A stretch of 64,000 bases of DNA from Eucommia ulmoides (GCA_016647705.1 CM028338.1:14592240-14656239); one strand, 5' to 3'; positions 1 to 11,619 are shown, counted from the stretch's first letter. Numbers and translations: made by a program. Notes: generated by a model from the letters alone, not told the origin.

Positions 1-452
1 TGTGCATTAAGATGTTTGATTTTCTAATTTTTTTACAGTTGAATTTGTGATAGTTGTATAATTTTGAGGATTTAGCTCTTAAGCGTTTGCGTACTTCTTC
101 CAACAGAGGCGATTCTGCTCCGCTAGATGGTTGTTGAAGAAAATCAAATTAAGGAACAACTTTTTGAAAGCGAATCAGATTGTTGAAGGGGTTAAGGATA
201 AAATAGGGAAAAATCTTTTCTCTGTTTCTTAATTTTACATAGGTCACCAATGCAAATAGTTCAACTTCAACGCAAACAGGTATCCAAAGAATGGATAGGG
301 AGGGGGGAGAGATGGCATGATTCTGGCATAGGCCATCCCTGACCCACACGCTAAGACGGTGATATCCGCTGCAATCGCCTGAAATTGGCCATTGGGATTG
401 AAAGTACCGGAAATTGCACTTCACTAAGGTTGTGTGTGGGTGAGGGATTTAA
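1..452. other. Unassigned stretch, less AT-rich; possible gene or exon fragment
   Basis: This stretch is less AT-rich than what follows and shows no LTR or TIR signature. Two overlapping minus-strand open frames (about 149-424 and 351-548) exist. Neither resembles a family I know, and the second runs on into transposon sequence. It could be a truncated host exon or unrelated spacer. No function is proposed. Confidence 0.25.
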
Positions 453-544
453 GGCCCGTTTGGTTAAGGTGCTCAACCCATTCCATTCTTTCTCATCCCA
501 AAATTTTTGGGATTGATGTTTGAGTACACATTTGGCAAACTCGT
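453..544. mobile_element. Possible DNA-transposon terminus next to the D LTR
   Basis: The sequence opens with GGCCCGTTTGGTTAAGG, the style of terminus seen in plant hAT-type MITEs. A similar opening (GGTGGCATTTGGTTAATG followed by TTTCTCATCC) occurs near 31710. Its right side abuts the point where the gypsy-D LTR stops matching its other copies. No second terminus or target duplication was found, so the class is an inference. Confidence 0.25.
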
Positions 545-774
545 ACACATGTTGAATGACTCATCAATGGAATGTAATGATTCATCAATATTTATTAAAA
601 AATACAGTAATAGCCCCTATATTATATAATGTTGATGTTAAACTCTAAAATTATACTTAAAGCCCCAAAGTTATCAAATATTCATTTTTATACTTAAAAA
701 TTTCCATAATATATAAAAATTACCCCATAAAAATTATGAATTATTTAAGCAAATATTATTTTCGGGGTATTACA
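545..774 (-). repeat. 3' LTR fragment of gypsy-type element D
   Basis: On the minus strand an LTR begins at 774 with TGTAATACCCC and matches the start of the 5' LTR at 29515 for about 230 bp (shared TGATGAGTCATT, AACATGTGTA and GGGGCTATT blocks). The match then stops near 545, where other DNA abuts. A purine tract at 775-786 precedes it, as expected upstream of a 3' LTR. Confidence 0.75.
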
Positions 775-786
775 ATTTGCCCCCTT
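775..786 (-). other. Polypurine tract of element D
   Basis: The minus strand reads AAGGGGGCAAAT directly before the LTR start TGTAATACCCC. This is the expected place and composition for the plus-strand DNA primer of an LTR retrotransposon. Confidence 0.6.
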
Positions 787-1345
787 CAATAAATTTTGTC
801 CCCGAAATTCGATTTGGTAAAATAATAATTCAAAATCGAAAGTCACCTATAATTCATAACTGACAAAATTTATACTACATATCGCCACCTCCTCATCTAC
901 GGTAATCCACACAATATATCCAACAATACACATACAAAGTGCATTTTAGTCGGTAACTCTTAACACAAATAACTAATTATCAAAAAAATTTATATTTTTA
1001 AATACTTCCGCTCGCACTCTGGTTCTAATAAAAATAAAAATAACATTTTGTTTTTAAATCAACAAATTCATTTATTTTTTTTAAAAACATTACTGTAGTC
1101 TCACTTAGATTAGGTTTATCTCGGCATTAATAGGTCCACAACCTCATTTCATTCTTTTTCAACATACTGATAATCAATATCATAATCACTAGATATGTAT
1201 GACATTTCAAGTTCATTACCATGTCTCATAACCACAAACTCATAACTAATACGATAATTGACAGATAACCCCTTTTTTTCTCGTGAATTGTCCCATGAGA
1301 CAAAAAATCATCAGTTCTAAATATCGTCAATATCATTTTACCCTT

Positions 1346-1390
1346 TTTATTATATATATATATATATATATATATAAATATATATAAGGG
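1346..1390. repeat. TA microsatellite
   Basis: A run of alternating T and A, about 40 bp with a short interruption, inside the non-coding body of element D. Confidence 0.8.
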
Positions 1391-3635
1391 ACACATGTAT
1401 ATATACAAGAATATACTCCATTATCTCATCATCACCCTTTTTTAAAACATTATCACAATTGTCTTCTTATGGAAAATTACAAAATCTACCCCCTTAAATC
1501 TCAAAAAATATCCTTAAAATCCAAAATTTAAAAATAGTATTTTAAAATAACAATTAGCCTCAAAATTCTTAATTTTTTTTTTAAATCCCAATATAATTTT
1601 ATAAGCTCATGAACCTTTCCATAAAATTACAACATAGACTTTCAATTAATAAATTTTTCTCAAAAAAGGCGAATATTTAATTACCTATTTAACCCCCATA
1701 TATTATAGATGCACAAATAATTTAATCCTCCAATTTATATCGCATGCTTATGTGACAAAATGAATTCAATACTCACATAGCATATAAAAAATATATACAA
1801 GTAATGATGCCAAAACAAATTTAATACTCACATCACATATAATAAAATATACAAGCAATAATGCCTAGTTATGCTAGAAAACATTGCATGAAAATCACAA
1901 TAATATTTTATCCACGTAATTCAGTACACATAATATTAAAAATATATCACAAATTTTTTTTATTCCATTGACCCAGATCTCACTTGTCTCATATGAAACA
2001 TTACACAAAGCCCCCATTTATTTTTCTAAAACATCATTAATCTCAAAAGTTCAAATTAACATTTTAAAATAACAATTGGTCACCTTAAGTTTTTTTTAAT
2101 AAAAAAATCCAGTTTGTTTGCCCAGTAAGCTACCTAAGAGGGGGGTAAATTGGGTAGATAAAAAAATATCAGAGAAAATATTTCAAAAATACAAATAATT
2201 AATTTTAATAATAAATTAATTATTATCTTTATATCACAGCAAAATATAAAATCAATTAGGTGCACACTAAACAACAAAAATAACTAATAAAGCAGCACAC
2301 CAGAAATTCATACTGATTCACCAAGCTACACTTGGCTAATCTAGTCTCCCAAACTCTACGGAGAATTGCACTCACTAAACTCAAGATTCTTTTAAAGGTA
2401 GGTAGGAACCAAACCCTCACAAATATTCTTTTCACAAGCTCAGAATCAACCTTTACAAGTTCATTTTCTCAGGCTCAAGAATAACCTCTACTTTTTATAG
2501 GTTTAAGAATAACCTAATTCTTTTTATAACTTAGGCTAAAGAATCAAAACCTCACAAATACTCCAAATATCCTTTTACCCGGTAAGGATTGAACCGTTAC
2601 AAAATTTCTCACAAATCAATTCAATTCAGAAAGAATTACTACCTCAATCTCTTTAAAGGAAGAGACTAAAATCAGCTACCTTTAGATTAAATACTCCCAA
2701 TAGTATTCAATCCATCACTCAACTCACCAATTACAAATTGATAAATGATTTTTCTTACTCAGAGCTTCTACCACCACAGATAAATTAAAACTCAATTAAT
2801 ATTCCAAAACTAGTGGTAGAAAAGTGAGATACTCAAAATTTGATTTGAACAAAAATAGGGTAGCATGTAATTGAGCATGTAATCAGATTTCTTCAAGAAA
2901 TTGTTTCAAAATTATTTTTTCAATGAAAACAATTTCAAAAATCAAATTCCAAATATAATGAAGCAATCAATCAATAGAAAGTAATTTAGAAAGATCTCAC
3001 CCGGAATCCATCGAAAGAATAATGATAGCAATGAAACTTCATATCGGTTGCAACAATAATCCACAACAAATAATTCTCAAGAATACTCTCAGAAAAGATC
3101 TTACAACTCAATCAATATGATTACTCTTAGAAAGCATAGTGTATTTCTCTTGATGTCTCTTTAATATAAAAAACGTAGGTCTATATAAAAGGGAATAAAA
3201 TAAGATTTCTAACGGCTAGTTCCCACTTATTATGACATTTAATTACTCTTATAGACCCTTTATATCATTGAGACTTCATCCTGGTTCAAATCACGTAATT
3301 ATAGATTTTAAACTTCTCAATTAAGTCCCCCAAATATTTCTCAATCACAATTAAATAGGATGGAAAGAATTACATGTACCAAATTAAAAAATATTCAAAC
3401 TTAATGAACCATATTGATAGGTGTGAAAAATATATCTATTTCCAATATGAATTTATTAGTTTTCGAATATATTTATATAGTATTTTATTATGTTTTAATT
3501 AGTTTTCATACTTTTTGTATAAATCAGGTGTGTGGGGCAAAAAGATAGGAAACTAAAGCTAAAACGATGAGATCGAACCAAAGCGGTTCGAAGTTACGGT
3601 GGATAAACAGGCTCGGAGGCTAAAAAGATGAAACA

Positions 3636-3925
3636 GGCCCATTGCTTAGGCGTCCAGACCACCGCCTAAACGGTGAAGATGCAGAGAAGAGCAAAATGTT
3701 ACTGACGGACGACTGCCTAGGCGAAGATTCTATCGCCTAGGCGAAAATCCATCAGAAGACGATGAAGGGCTACTGACAGCCACTCGCCTAGGCGGAAATT
3801 CTATCACCTAAGCGAAAATCCAACAGAATGTTCTCCCAGTCCACCGCCTACTTCATCGCTTAGGTGATCAGACCGAACCGACCTAACTCCGCCTAGGCGC
3901 AATTTCCACTGCCTAGGCGGATTTG
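3636..3925 (+). promoter_or_regulatory. Array of paired CGCCTAGGCG palindromes in the U3 of solo LTR A
   Basis: About ten near-copies of a 9-10 bp palindrome lie in pairs: GCTTAGGCG/GCCTAAACG, GCCTAGGCG/GCCTAGGCG, GCCTAGGCG/ACCTAAGCG, GCCTACTTC/GCTTAGGTG and GCCTAGGCG/GCCTAGGCG. Start-to-start distance within pairs is 20 bp, except the fourth pair at 12 bp. The homologous TATA box lies just downstream in the C copy, so this is U3 promoter-proximal sequence. Function is unknown. Confidence 0.7.
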
Positions 3926-4430
3926 CCCCGCACAGTCTTGAGATATTTTTAGGATATTTTAGCTAGAAATACCCCCTATCCTCCCCATTGGCCAGCAACT
4001 CTCTTCCATTTCTTGCATTTTTTAGCCCCTTAGGATATACTTAATCCTAGGGTTAGGAATTTTAGTAGTGGAGCTCGTATCCCGAAGTGGAGAAGACGGC
4101 GAATCGATCGTTGAGCGTTCTTAGCGGTTTATCTTCGGACGAGGCTAAGTTCTTCGATCATTTTTCCTTATTTCTTTATCTTAGGAGTATGTGAGCATGT
4201 TTAGCTCGTTATTTTCTTGTATATGCGGCTATGGCCCCGAGTTAAATATGGATTGTAGTAGGGATTAACATATAATTTATAAATACGTTGTTTGGATGAT
4301 TTCGGTGTTGTATTTATGTTTGTTCTTCATAGTTTGATTGTATTTATCGTATTATTTGTTTATTATGCTTGGATTGATAAATGGAGAATACGGGATTTTG
4401 ACAAACCCCAGATTCGGATTAGGGTAAACA

Positions 4431-4830
4431 AACGCCACGATTCTATAACCCAGTCGGGGTTTGAATCATGGACAATCGATAATGTGGGGCTAGACACACG
4501 CTACCTAGGGTCGTTAAGACGTTGAGGGGGACCTCTTCATTGACTCAAAATTGCGTTATATCCCTCGTCTTACACTCGGAAGAGGTGACGAGGGAGTTTT
4601 AGAACGGAGATTATCGATATGGTAAATACAACGCGACGATCCAATAACCCGGGAGAGAGTTGGATTGTGTGCAATCAATGACACTGAGCGAGACTCATGT
4701 GACCTAGGGTCGTTAAGACGTTGAAAGAGACTTCTTCGTTGGCTCGAAGTCATGTATTCCCCCGTCTTACACTCGGAAGAGGTGGCGATGGAGTTTACGC
4801 ACCGAGATTGTCAAATAGGTCGAACAACGT
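4431..4830 (+). repeat. Two tandem units of about 200 bp inside solo LTR A
   Basis: A unit starting AACGCCACGATTCTATAACCC recurs about 199 bp later as AACGCGACGATCCAATAACCC. Both units carry GGGTCGTTAAGACGTTGA and CGTCTTACACTCGGAAGAGG. The duplication is also present in the C LTR (about 8930-9330) and, reversed, in the B-family LTR near 33080-33480, so it predates these insertions. Confidence 0.75.
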
Positions 4831-5287
4831 AAACGTGAGTAAATCGGAATCGAACATGTATTTGTAAACACGTTAATCCCTATGCAATTCTTCACCCTGA
4901 AACATATTAACATAATAGTGTAGTTAATTTAAGATATATTAGTATTAGTTTAATTAATTAAATACATTTATTTTTTGCCTAGATAAAATTATGTCATGAC
5001 AAACGCGGTATTCGATAGTAATAACAACAATCCCTGTGGATACGATAACCCGATCTTAACGATCACACTATACTAAAACTTAGACCTCGTATACTTGCGA
5101 GTGTAAGTAGCGGCGTGTTATTTCCCACGCTATCACATATCTATAGGGATATCATACTATATGTTGCATATTTTAAATAACATCAAATCCCTAAAATGTC
5201 TCTTAGATCTTAACCATAAAATGGCTAGTAACAGCTACTTTTAGAATAAAATTCAGAATTCCAAAAAATCCTGAAACAGTACCATAA

Positions 5288-5535
5288 GTCGACTTACCAA
5301 GGATCACTGGTCGACCGCTCAATTCAGGATGTAGCTAAGCCAACAATCCATTGCCCATCAGTCGACCTATCTGCCGACCTAGAGATTCTGAGAGTTATAT
5401 TTCTAGTTACAGGCCGACCGCCCGGTCGACTTATCGATTCAGAGAGTTTACCATTTAATCTTAGGTCGACCCACTCGTCGACCGAGAGATTTAGAGACGT
5501 TTCCTTATATGCTCTGGTTGACTTACCTGTCAACT
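5288..5535 (-). promoter_or_regulatory. Paired GTCGAC palindromes, U3 of the copia-1 3' LTR
   Basis: GTCGAC or a one- or two-base variant starts at 5288/5310, 5361/5373, 5413/5425, 5465/5477 and 5517/5529. The first pair is 22 bp apart and the other four are exactly 12 bp apart. Conserved GAGATTTAGAGAC-type text follows several pairs. The array lies upstream (minus strand) of the LTR TATA-like site. Confidence 0.75.
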
Positions 5536-6005
5536 TACCATTGCTGGAATTTCTTCTAAATTTGTTTTTAATTCATTCTCATCAACATTTTCGTCCCTTT
5601 AACCGATTTCTTTTCTCGATTAGCTCTACTAAATTCTTAAATTCAAATTTAATTAATTATCAATATTTCTTTTTCAATTTCACATAGGAGCAAATAATTA
5701 AATTAATTAGGATTCTATCAAAAACACACATATTTATAAAAATTATTTAAAAAACTTTTTGTGTCGTGTGTGATCCTAATTGGAATATTAAGAGTTGAAA
5801 TTTAACCTGACTTGTTTTCTCTAGGTTCTTTAAATCCTTCAACCTCTTAAATCTTATTGATCTTTGTCATTATCTTTTAGCATCCATTCATTAATTGTCA
5901 TCATATCTTCATCATTGGAACTAATAAACTGAAACACTCAATTAAACAGTTAGTTCCTCCAAAAATATCAACCTTTAATTGTCCATCAAAATCTTAGGGT
6001 CAACA

Positions 6006-6025
6006 ATCTCTCCATTTTTTATGAT
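6006..6025 (-). other. Polypurine tract of copia-1
   Basis: The minus strand reads CATAAAAAATGGAGAGAT directly before the 3' LTR start TGTTGACCC. This is the typical position and composition of a copia PPT, and copia-2 has the same arrangement. Confidence 0.65.
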
Positions 6026-6479
6026 GACAATTAACTTTGATGTTTTCTTCAAAACAATAATGTAACCATACTCCCCCTAAATCCGAGGACGGGTTCTTTA
6101 ACTCATTAAAGCAAAGTAATGAAGATAATCAAAAGATTTTCAACAAAGCACAAATTTCAATATACTCACTCTTAAGATATTCAATAAAACATCAACTAAT
6201 TCTCTCCCTTTGTCATCTCAAAAAAAATTGGGGAGGGGGAACACAAAAGAACTCTACTCTAGGCAAACATCATCATGCCATACCTAAACCACAAATGATT
6301 TTCACAAACTGATCTTCCACTAGTGGTTTGGTAGAAACATCAGCAAGCTGGTCGGAGGTATCAATATATTCAATAACAATGTCCCTTTTCTGAATGTGAA
6401 CACAAATAAAGTAATGTCTAATATCTATGTGCTTAGTTCGTGAGTGCTGTGTAGGATTCTTACTTAGACAAATAACACT

Positions 6480-7257
6480 TTTATTATATCAATAAATAGG
6501 GACCTCATCTATGCAAATTCCAAAGTCATTTAACCATTGCTTAATATATAAAATTTGAGTACAACAATTACTAGTTGCCATATACTCAGCCTCAGTAGTG
6601 GATAAGGCTATCAAATTTTGTTTCTTACTTGACCAAGAAACCAATGCATGTCCTAACAAATGACATGACCCACTTGTACTTTTTTGCTCAACTTTACAAC
6701 CAGCAAAATCAACATCGGAGTAACTTATCAATTTAAAATCACTCCTTCTTGGATACCATAATCCTAGGTCAGTTGTCCCCTTTAAGTATCAAAAAATTCG
6801 CTTAACTGCAGTTAAGTGCGATTCTTTAGGATAAGACTGAAATCTAGCACAAAGACAAAAACTATAAATAATGTCAGGTCTACTAGCAGTTAAATATAAC
6901 AGACTACCAATCATACCTCGATACATTTTTTCATTAACACTTTTGCCCGTATCGTCTTTGTCTATCTCCATAGCCGTTGTAGTGGGAGTTTTACACTCTT
7001 TAGCGCCATCCAAGCCATATTTCTTTAACAACTCCTTAGTGTATTTAGCTTGGTTTATAAATATCAATTTTTTGGTTTGCTTAATTTGCAATCCAATAAA
7101 GAAATTCACTTATCCCATCATGCTCATTTCAAATTCGACCTGCATTATCATAGCAAACTCTTGGCAAAGATCCTCATTAGTAGATCCAAAAATAATATCA
7201 TCAACATACACTTGTACTAATAGGATGTCAGAATCAGTTTGCTTCAGAAACAGTGTT
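6480..7257 (-). pseudogene. Copia-1 pol, C-terminal part: reverse transcriptase end and RNase H
   Basis: Reading leftwards, three frames carry one degraded protein. The reverse-transcriptase catalytic box YVDD falls at about 7197-7208 in the context VQVYVDDIIFGST. In another frame come FFIGLQIKQ and the SRPDI block of copia RT. In a third, RNase H motifs YSDVDFAG, KSTSG, WSSKKQ and STTEAEY appear before a stop near 6489. The frame changes near 7110 and 6740 are inactivating frameshifts. The first residues of the frame that starts at 7301 belong to solo LTR B, which interrupts RT at 7257/7258; RT continues at 12354. Confidence 0.9.
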
Positions 7258-8130
7258 TGTACAACGAGATTTTTACACGCTCGCATATTGACTACTCGCA
7301 AGTATACGAGGTCAAATTTTAATAAAGTAGATCTTTAAGATCGGATATCGTTCCACAGGAACGGTGTGAATAATTGAATACTGCAATTTGCATAGTCTTA
7401 TATTATCCCGATGATTCAAGAATTATTTAAAATTAAACTAAGTTAAACTACAATTAGTGGGTTAATCCTAACTTAGTTAATTACATAGGGATTGATTTCA
7501 TTCACTTAATACATGTTTGATTTTGTTTAATTAACAATAACGGTGTTTATCCTATCTGACAATCTCGGTATCTAAAACTCATTTACTCCCTCTCTCGAGT
7601 GTTTAGTGAATGAATACATGACTTCGCGTTGACGTCGAAGTCCCCCTTGAACGTATTTTCGAACACATAGTCACGTGAGTCTTGACCCAATGTCATGGAT
7701 TGCACACTCTCCAACTCTCTCGGGTTATTGGATCATCGCGTTGTGTTTACCCTAGTTCGAATCCAGGGTTACCTCTCCCGAGTGTCGAACCCCGTATTCT
7801 CAAATCCAACCCTAATACCTTAACAAGCATATTAAAATTGTAAAAGAACGATAACCACAATCGGATTTAGACTAACAACCGTTAAAGAAACATATATTAA
7901 ACTGATAGGTGTGAAAAACCTATCTATTTCCAATCCTAATTGGTTAGTTTTCGAATATGTTTATAGTTATTTTTATTATGTTTTAATTAGTATTTATACT
8001 TTTTGTATAACTCAGGTGTGTGGGTCAAAAAGATATGAAACTGGAGCTAAAATGATGAGATCGAACCAAAGCGGTTCGAAGTTACGGTGGACAAACAAGC
8101 TCGGAGGCTAAAAGACGAAACAGGCCTACC

Positions 8131-8405
8131 GCTTAAGCGTCCAGACCACCGCTTAAGCGGTGAAAAAGAAGAGAAGAGCAAAATGTTACTAACGGACGAC
8201 CGCCTGAGCAGAAATTCTACCGCTTAGGCGGAAATCCGATAGAGGACGAAGAAAGGCTACTGACAGCCGCTCGCATAGGCGAAGTTTTCTTCGCTTAGGC
8301 GGAATTTCAACAGAATGTTCTCCAGTCCACCGCCTACTTCACCGCCTAGGCGATCAGACTTAACCGACCTAACTCCGCCTAGGCACAATTTCCACCACCT
8401 AGGCG
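8131..8405 (+). promoter_or_regulatory. Paired CGCCTAGGCG palindromes upstream of the TATA box of LTR C
   Basis: Motif starts fall at 8131/8151, 8202/8222, 8273/8293, 8332/8344 and 8377/8397. Four pairs are exactly 20 bp apart, and the 8332/8344 pair is 12 bp apart. The same order and spacings occur in LTR A. The TATA box lies about 55 bp after the last motif. This could be a dimeric-protein binding array or a hairpin-forming region. Confidence 0.75.
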
Positions 8406-8459
8406 GATTTTCCCTGCACAGCCTTTAGATATTTTTAGATATTTTTAGGATATTTTTGC

Positions 8460-8467
8460 TATAAATA
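8460..8467 (+). promoter_or_regulatory. TATA box of LTR C
   Basis: TATAAATA in the context GCTATAAATATCCCC, followed by pyrimidine-rich sequence, in the expected mid-LTR position at the U3/R transition. Confidence 0.65.
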
Positions 8468-9645
8468 TCCCCTCTCCTCCTCCTTTGGACAAATCTCTCT
8501 CATCTCTCTTGCATTTTTGAGCCCCTTAGTCTATAGTTAAGCCAAGGGTTAGGAATTTTAGGTGTGGAGCTCGCATCCCAAAGTGGAGAAGACGACGAAT
8601 CGATCGTTGAGCGTTCTTAGCGGTTTATCTTCGGACGAGGCTAAGTTCTTCGATCGTTTTTCCTTATTTCTTTATATTAGGAGCATGTGAGCATATTTAG
8701 CTCGTTATTTCATTGTATATGTGGCTATGGCCCCGAGTTAAATATGGATTGTAGTAGGGATTAACCTAATATTTATAAATACGTTGTTTGGATGATTTCG
8801 GTGTTTAGTTTGTGATTGTTCTTCGTAGTTTGATTTTATTTATCGTATTGTTTGTTTATTATGCTTGGATTGATAAATAGAGAATACGGGGTTTTGACAA
8901 AACCCCAGATTCGGATTAGGGTAAACAAACGCTACGATTCTATAACCCGGTCGGGGTTTGAATCGTGGACAATCGATGACGTGGGGCTAGACACACGCTA
9001 CCTAGAGTCGTAAAGACGTTGAGAGGGACCTCTTTGTTGGCTCAAAGTTGCGTTATATTCCTCGTCTTACACTCGAAAGAGGTGGCGATGGAGTTTTAGA
9101 ATGGAGATTGTTGATAGGGTAAATACAACGCGACGATCCAATAACCCGGGAGGGAGTTGGATAGTGTGCAATCAATGACGCTGGGCGAGACTCACGTGAC
9201 CTAGGGTCGTTAAGACGTTGAAGGGGACTTCTTCGTTGACTCGAAGTCATGTATTCTCCCGTCTTACACTCGGAAGAGGTGGCAGTGGAGTTTACGTACC
9301 GAGGTTGTCAAATAGGTCGAACAACGTAAACGCGAGTAAATCGGAATCGAACACGTATTTGTAAACACGTTAATCCCTATACAATTCTTCACCCTAAAAC
9401 ATATTAGCATATTAGCATATTAGTGTAGTTAATTTAAGATATATTAGTATTAGTTTAATTAATTAAATACATTTGTTTTTCGCCTAGATAAACTTAGGTC
9501 ACGACAAACGCAGTATTCGATAGTAACGACAACAATCCCTGTGGATACGATAACCCGATCTTAATGATCACACTATACTAAAACTTAGACCTCGTATACT
9601 TGTGATTGTAAGTAGCGGCGTGTTTTTCAACAGCTACCAAGTTTT

Positions 9646-9664
9646 TGGCGCCGTTGCCGGGGAT
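9646..9664 (+). other. Primer binding site of element C (tRNA-Asp type)
   Basis: TGGCGCCGTTGCCGGGGAT lies six bases after the LTR end. It equals the reverse complement of the 3' end of plant tRNA-Asp including CCA, as I recall that tRNA, and PBSs starting TGGCGCC are usual in the Athila/Tat branch of gypsy elements. It fixes the element's orientation as plus. Confidence 0.88.
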
Positions 9665-9867
9665 TGTTTTGATGTTATTGTCGGAAAAATGCGGTAACGG
9701 CTCAGGACTTAAGTTTTAGATAGGAGAAGCAAGTGTTTCGTATTGCCGGGATTGGCGATTTCGTTATTATTGATATTGTGTGTAAATGACCTAATTTTAC
9801 TTTAGGCATTTCTTTGTATATAATTTTTGTTTGTAGTTTTGTTTTTGTTTCTTATGTAGGGTACTTG

Positions 9868-10041
9868 GAGATGTTAGATCGACAGGTATTGATGCATCCC
9901 TTTCGACGGGATTCCAAGCCGTTTATTGTGCTTGGCCAAGCACATAAGCTGGTGAGGCGTTACGTTGAGAGATTGAGCCATCCAAAGCAAAACCTCGCCA
10001 ATATTGAGGGCGTTCTGAAAATGTCTGGCCGAGGACATTAA
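9868..10041 (+). other. Short open frame in element C, unrecognised
   Basis: The frame begins MLDRQVLMHPFRR and ends KMSGRGH; a longer reading from 9814 adds a hydrophobic stretch. It is followed by the non-coding signature ACTTGGGAGGCAACCCAAGC, which in Athila/Tat-type elements sits in leader or post-pol spacer. I see no gag zinc knuckle or enzymatic motif. It could be a remnant or chance. Confidence 0.25.
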
Positions 10042-11619
10042 ACCACGCACTACTTGGGAGGCAACCCAAGCAATTCTTTTTATTCCATCCCATCCGACTT
10101 GAATCGGAGGTGAGACCCTCTCGCCTCCCAGGTAAGTGTTCTAAACACCCTTCGTCAGCATGTTTTAAATTTCATATGTTGAGAATGATGATTGGGTTCG
10201 CTGAGGACACTGTCCATTTTGAGTTTGGAAGTGATGTGTAGTAGTAGTATGTTAGTTTATGTGTCATCATTTTCCGTATTGCATGTGTGTTTAGGTTAGA
10301 ATGTGTTTATGTTTTTGTGTTGTTGTTTATATGTTGAGTTTTGCATTTATCTGGGCCATCACCCGTTGATGAAAATTACCCCTGGTTGTTTTCGAAGTCA
10401 AGGGTAATACCCATGCATGTGTGATTCTGTGTGCTTGACTATGCGTTTTGGTCAAAATTATTGTAGATCCTAATTTACACGGGCACATAGACTCAATGTA
10501 TAGTTATTCAATTGATTTGAGGACGATTATCGATTAACCAAATTCATGACACATTAAGGGTTCTAGAACTTGATTGAGGGGAAGCTTGAGGCGAAATCCT
10601 AGGCGAGATAGTTCAGGAGACGTGATTTAGGTAGTCGTTTTGTCGCTTGAGCCTTTTTAAGCCTACCTTGTTACATGTTTATCCCTCGTCACCCTGTCGA
10701 AGCCTAAATGCAAATTCAATTCAGAACACAGAAACCAATACCACAACCAATTGAATTCCTTCCAGTCCTTTATCGCTAAATCAAAGGCACATGTGAGTGA
10801 ATCAAGTTAGCCGTTGCAAAGGCTTCTTGATGTGAGCGATTGGGATTAGGGCGAACTTCAAATTGGTTCGGTATTTGAGTACTCACTTGTCATTTTTTTT
10901 ATTTATATTTCATACACCCCTTCAATGGTAACAATCAAATAAGTTTGGGGGTGTGTTCGTTGAAAAGAAAAGAAAAGAAAAAAAAATAGAAAAGAAAAAA
11001 AAAATAAAAAAATCAAATGTAAATACAGTTTTTATATCCGTTTCTTTTTGACAAGTGAGTATGTCAGTCTTAAATGCATGTTTGGGGATTGTTTTTCAAT
11101 CTTTTTATGGGGATTCAAGAGTGAATGTGCCAAGCATTGAGCCTTGGGTAACGTTAAGTTAACAACGTTAACCCATTTTCTATTCCGAAATACCCTTGGC
11201 CAAATTAACCTTAACCGAACCAAGCCCTAATGATCTTCATGAACTACGAAACCTATATTAGTGGAGAGTGGACCCTAATCCTGCTTATGGCAATCCTTAA
11301 CTCATGAATTTTGTTGGTGGATAATCCAATCCGATCGTTGTATAGTTATATTATTGAGTCTCGCACTAACACGTTTAAAGGATCTAGAATAGCGTTCACC
11401 ATAATTGCATGTCGAAATTCTAGAATATTACATACTGTGTGTTACTGCCTGAACTCGATATAATTAGCGGTTGTTGAGGGAAAAATAAATAGGCCGTTAG
11501 AAGAAGTCAAAACTCGCATGTTGTTATTTTTAGATTGTTTTTAGGATGTTTGTTATTTATTTCCGTTTGTGTATTTTTCATTTTAGTGTGTGTGTTTGGC
11601 TCGAGGACTAGCCAAGTTT
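10042..11619 (+). mobile_element. Non-coding body of element C
   Basis: No supported gene. It includes a second PPT-like AAGTTTGGGGGTG near 10938, an A-rich GAAAA simple repeat (about 10960-11013), and long T/G-rich stretches. Size and content fit a LARD-type non-autonomous element. Confidence 0.55.

Larger units (their letters stand above)
775..2114 (-). mobile_element. Body of gypsy-type element D, PPT-proximal part, non-coding
   Basis: Very AT-rich sequence with no gag, protease, reverse transcriptase or integrase motif in any frame. It contains a TA-dinucleotide run (about 1346-1390). It is the minus-strand continuation upstream of the PPT and is cut at 2114 by copia-1; the rest of the body resumes at 18262. 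The two parts total only about 2 kb, too short for a gypsy polyprotein. D therefore looks like a non-autonomous (LARD-like) or internally deleted element that depended on another element's enzymes. Confidence 0.55.
3415..5135 (+). mobile_element. Solo LTR A (gypsy-type, same family as 7903-9639)
   Basis: It begins TGATAGGTGTG, ends GCTATCA and is flanked on both sides by CATAT (3410-3414, 5136-5140). The uninterrupted copia LTR at 17341 has that site once. At 1721 bp it aligns end to end with the LTR at 7903-9639, and no internal region is present, so it is a solo LTR left by LTR-LTR recombination. It contains paired CGCCTAGGCG-type palindromes (about 3636-3925) and two tandem units of about 200 bp (4431-4830). 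Confidence 0.92.
2115..6005 (-). repeat. 3' LTR of copia-1, split by solo LTR A
   Basis: It is about 2.17 kb once the insertion at 3415-5135 and one target copy are removed, matching 16030-18261 throughout. On the minus strand it starts TGTTGACCC at 6005; the far end is mutated (TGTTTGCCC instead of TGTTGGCC). It carries a U3 array of GTCGAC palindromes (5288-5535) and a TATA-like CTATATAAAA near 3180-3190, read on the minus strand. Confidence 0.9.
7903..9639 (+). repeat. 5' LTR of element C
   Basis: This 1737-bp LTR starts TGATAGGTGTG and ends CAGCTACCA. It aligns over its length with solo LTR A. It contains five palindrome pairs (8131-8405), a TATA box at 8460-8467, and two tandem units of about 200 bp (about 8930-9330). 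Confidence 0.9.

Noticed and set aside
10938..10952. AAGTTTGGGGGTG as the true PPT of element C
   Set aside because: It is 700 bp inside the element, and no LTR or target copy follows it, unlike the tract at 11633.
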